Source of the DNA: Rhodothermia bacterium | Lineage (GTDB): Bacteria; Bacteroidota; Rhodothermia; Balneolales; Natronogracilivirgulaceae | Assembly (NCBI GenBank): GCA_007122185.1 | Contig: SKUI01000054.1 | Location: forward strand, 1-5,741 | Direction: 5' to 3' | DNA length: 5,741 nucleotides | Part shown: positions 5,082 through 5,741 of the stretch, piece after piece | Numbering within the stretch: position 1 is the stretch's first letter | How the letters are laid out: every line of letters begins with the position of its first letter | Translations under genes and position numbers: made by a program | The notes under the pieces: model-generated | What the model saw: the letters and a program-made list of their open reading frames with translations, nothing else | Database searches by the model: none | Told to the model about the DNA's origin: nothing

Positions 5082-5669
5082 TCAGCGCTGCCGTATGCGG
5101 TCAGGATTGTTCTCGACAAAATCACTCCAGCTGTTTTTTCTACGGCTGCTGGAACCGGACCTCTGCCTAGCCGCATCCTGGTCGGAAACGGGCTCCTGCA
5201 GTTTCTGGAAGTGGCACCAGGCTACGGCAAGAGCGTCGGTGGCATCGCTGGTAAGCGTGCTTTGGGGGATGTGGATCAGCTTCTGCAGCATGTACGCCAC
5301 CTGATCCTTCCGCGCATTCCCCGTCCCCGTAATGGCTTTCTTCACGGCCTTGGGATAGTATTCGAACAGCGGGATATCATGGTGAAGGACAGACATGATG
5401 ATAGCGGATTGTGCGCGACCGAGCTTGAGCATTGCGGAAGGATCCTTGCCGTACACAGGCGTTTCTATGGCGCAGTAATCAGGCCGGTAGTCGGAAATGA
5501 GTGCGGCGGTTTCCGAATACAGCAAACGAAGGCGGTCAAGCGGGTCTTCCGTGCCGCTAAGCCGGATTACGTCACAATACAGCGCCTCGAAACGCCGGTC
5601 CTTGTGTTCGAGGACAGCGTACCCGGTAATACGGGAACCTGGATCAATGCCCAGTATGCGTGTATTCAT
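5082..5669 (-). CDS. ruvC: Crossover junction endodeoxyribonuclease RuvC
   Basis: RuvC is a dimeric, magnesium-dependent nuclease that cuts Holliday junctions symmetrically together with RuvAB. The RNase H-like fold is clear: GIDPGSRITGYA (7-18) with D9, AIETP (67-71) with E69, KLGRAQ (82-87), and SDATDALAVA (141-150) with D142 and D145. These four acidic residues correspond to the E. coli D7, E66, D138, D141 set. The product from ATG 5669 is 195 residues. An upstream in-frame TTG at 5684 would add five residues, but the ATG start MNTRILGIDPG is family-like. The C-terminal 30-40 residues form a serine- and arginine-rich stretch ending in SWSDFVENNPDR, an extension beyond the catalytic core that I associate with Bacteroidota-type RuvC. 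ruvA follows on the same strand. Confidence 0.96.
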   Translation of the reverse strand: MNTRILGIDPGSRITGYAVLEHKDRRFEALYCDVIRLSGTEDPLDRLRLLYSETAALISDYRPDYCAIETPVYGKDPSAMLKLGRAQSAIIMSVLHHDIPLFEYYPKAVKKAITGTGNARKDQVAYMLQKLIHIPQSTLTSDATDALAVAWCHFQKLQEPVSDQDAARQRSGSSSRRKNSWSDFVENNPDRIRQR

Positions 5670-5698
5670 CACCTGCGTTCGCAAAAATTCATGTTTTC

Positions 5699-5732
5699 AT
5701 TATCACCCGGACGGACAGGGGGATAATCCGGG
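5699..5732 (-). promoter_or_regulatory. Overlapping inverted repeats upstream of ruvC
   Basis: Two inverted repeats share the same stretch. ATTATC (5699-5704) pairs with GATAAT (5722-5727), and CCCGGA (5706-5711) pairs with TCCGGG (5727-5732). They share T5727 and cannot form fully together. They lie 30-63 bp before the ruvC start codon. They could be an operator, a terminator of a gene beyond the window, or chance. No clear promoter was found in 5670-5741. Confidence 0.25.
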
Positions 5733-5741
5733 AGCATTCCT

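Noticed and set aside
5058..5726. A 222-residue plus-strand open frame
   Set aside because: It is antisense to ruvC, which has all four catalytic acids. The open frame is a shadow of that gene.

Overview
The window looks like a chromosomal housekeeping segment of a free-living bacterium, most likely from the Bacteroidota/Balneolota/Rhodothermota side of the FCB group. This placement is inferred from three things: most starts lack a Shine-Dalgarno sequence; the clearest promoter matches the Bacteroidota-type -7 element TAnnTTTG; and RuvC ends in an SWxDFVxxNPxR-like tail that I associate with that group. Nothing in the window names a species. No rRNA, tRNA, insertion sequence, phage gene or CRISPR array was seen.

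Layout. Positions 1-239 are non-coding and hold two near-identical 65-bp structured repeats (45-109 and 144-208). AT-rich tails separate them, and the last tail runs into the start codon of the first gene. Two plus-strand genes follow: a small unrecognised protein (240-509) and a PhnP-like metallo-beta-lactamase-fold hydrolase (518-1276). A short convergent gap with a hairpin (1277-1352) separates these from five minus-strand genes. Read in their own direction these are ruvC (5669-5082), ruvA (4956-4369), a PhoB-type response regulator (4275-3592), a PhoR-type histidine kinase (3595-2513) and manC (2450-1353).

How the genes work together. RuvA and RuvC are the junction-binding and junction-cutting parts of the RuvABC Holliday-junction machinery; ruvB is not in the window. 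PhoB and PhoR form a two-component pair with a 4-bp ATGA overlap, so they are probably translationally coupled. ManC makes GDP-mannose for surface glycans. It follows phoR after 62 bp but appears to have its own promoter overlapping the end of phoR.

Most of the window is ordinary. Four things deserve a second look: the duplicated structured leader at 45-208; a degenerate four-copy 17-bp direct repeat ending on the ruvA start codon (4955-5022); the apparent loss of the structural zinc site in the PhnP-like hydrolase; and the phoB start region, with a TTG start, a promoter-like element and a PHO-box-like pair. I found no convincing new multi-gene system. The repeat-borne leader is the best candidate for something undescribed.
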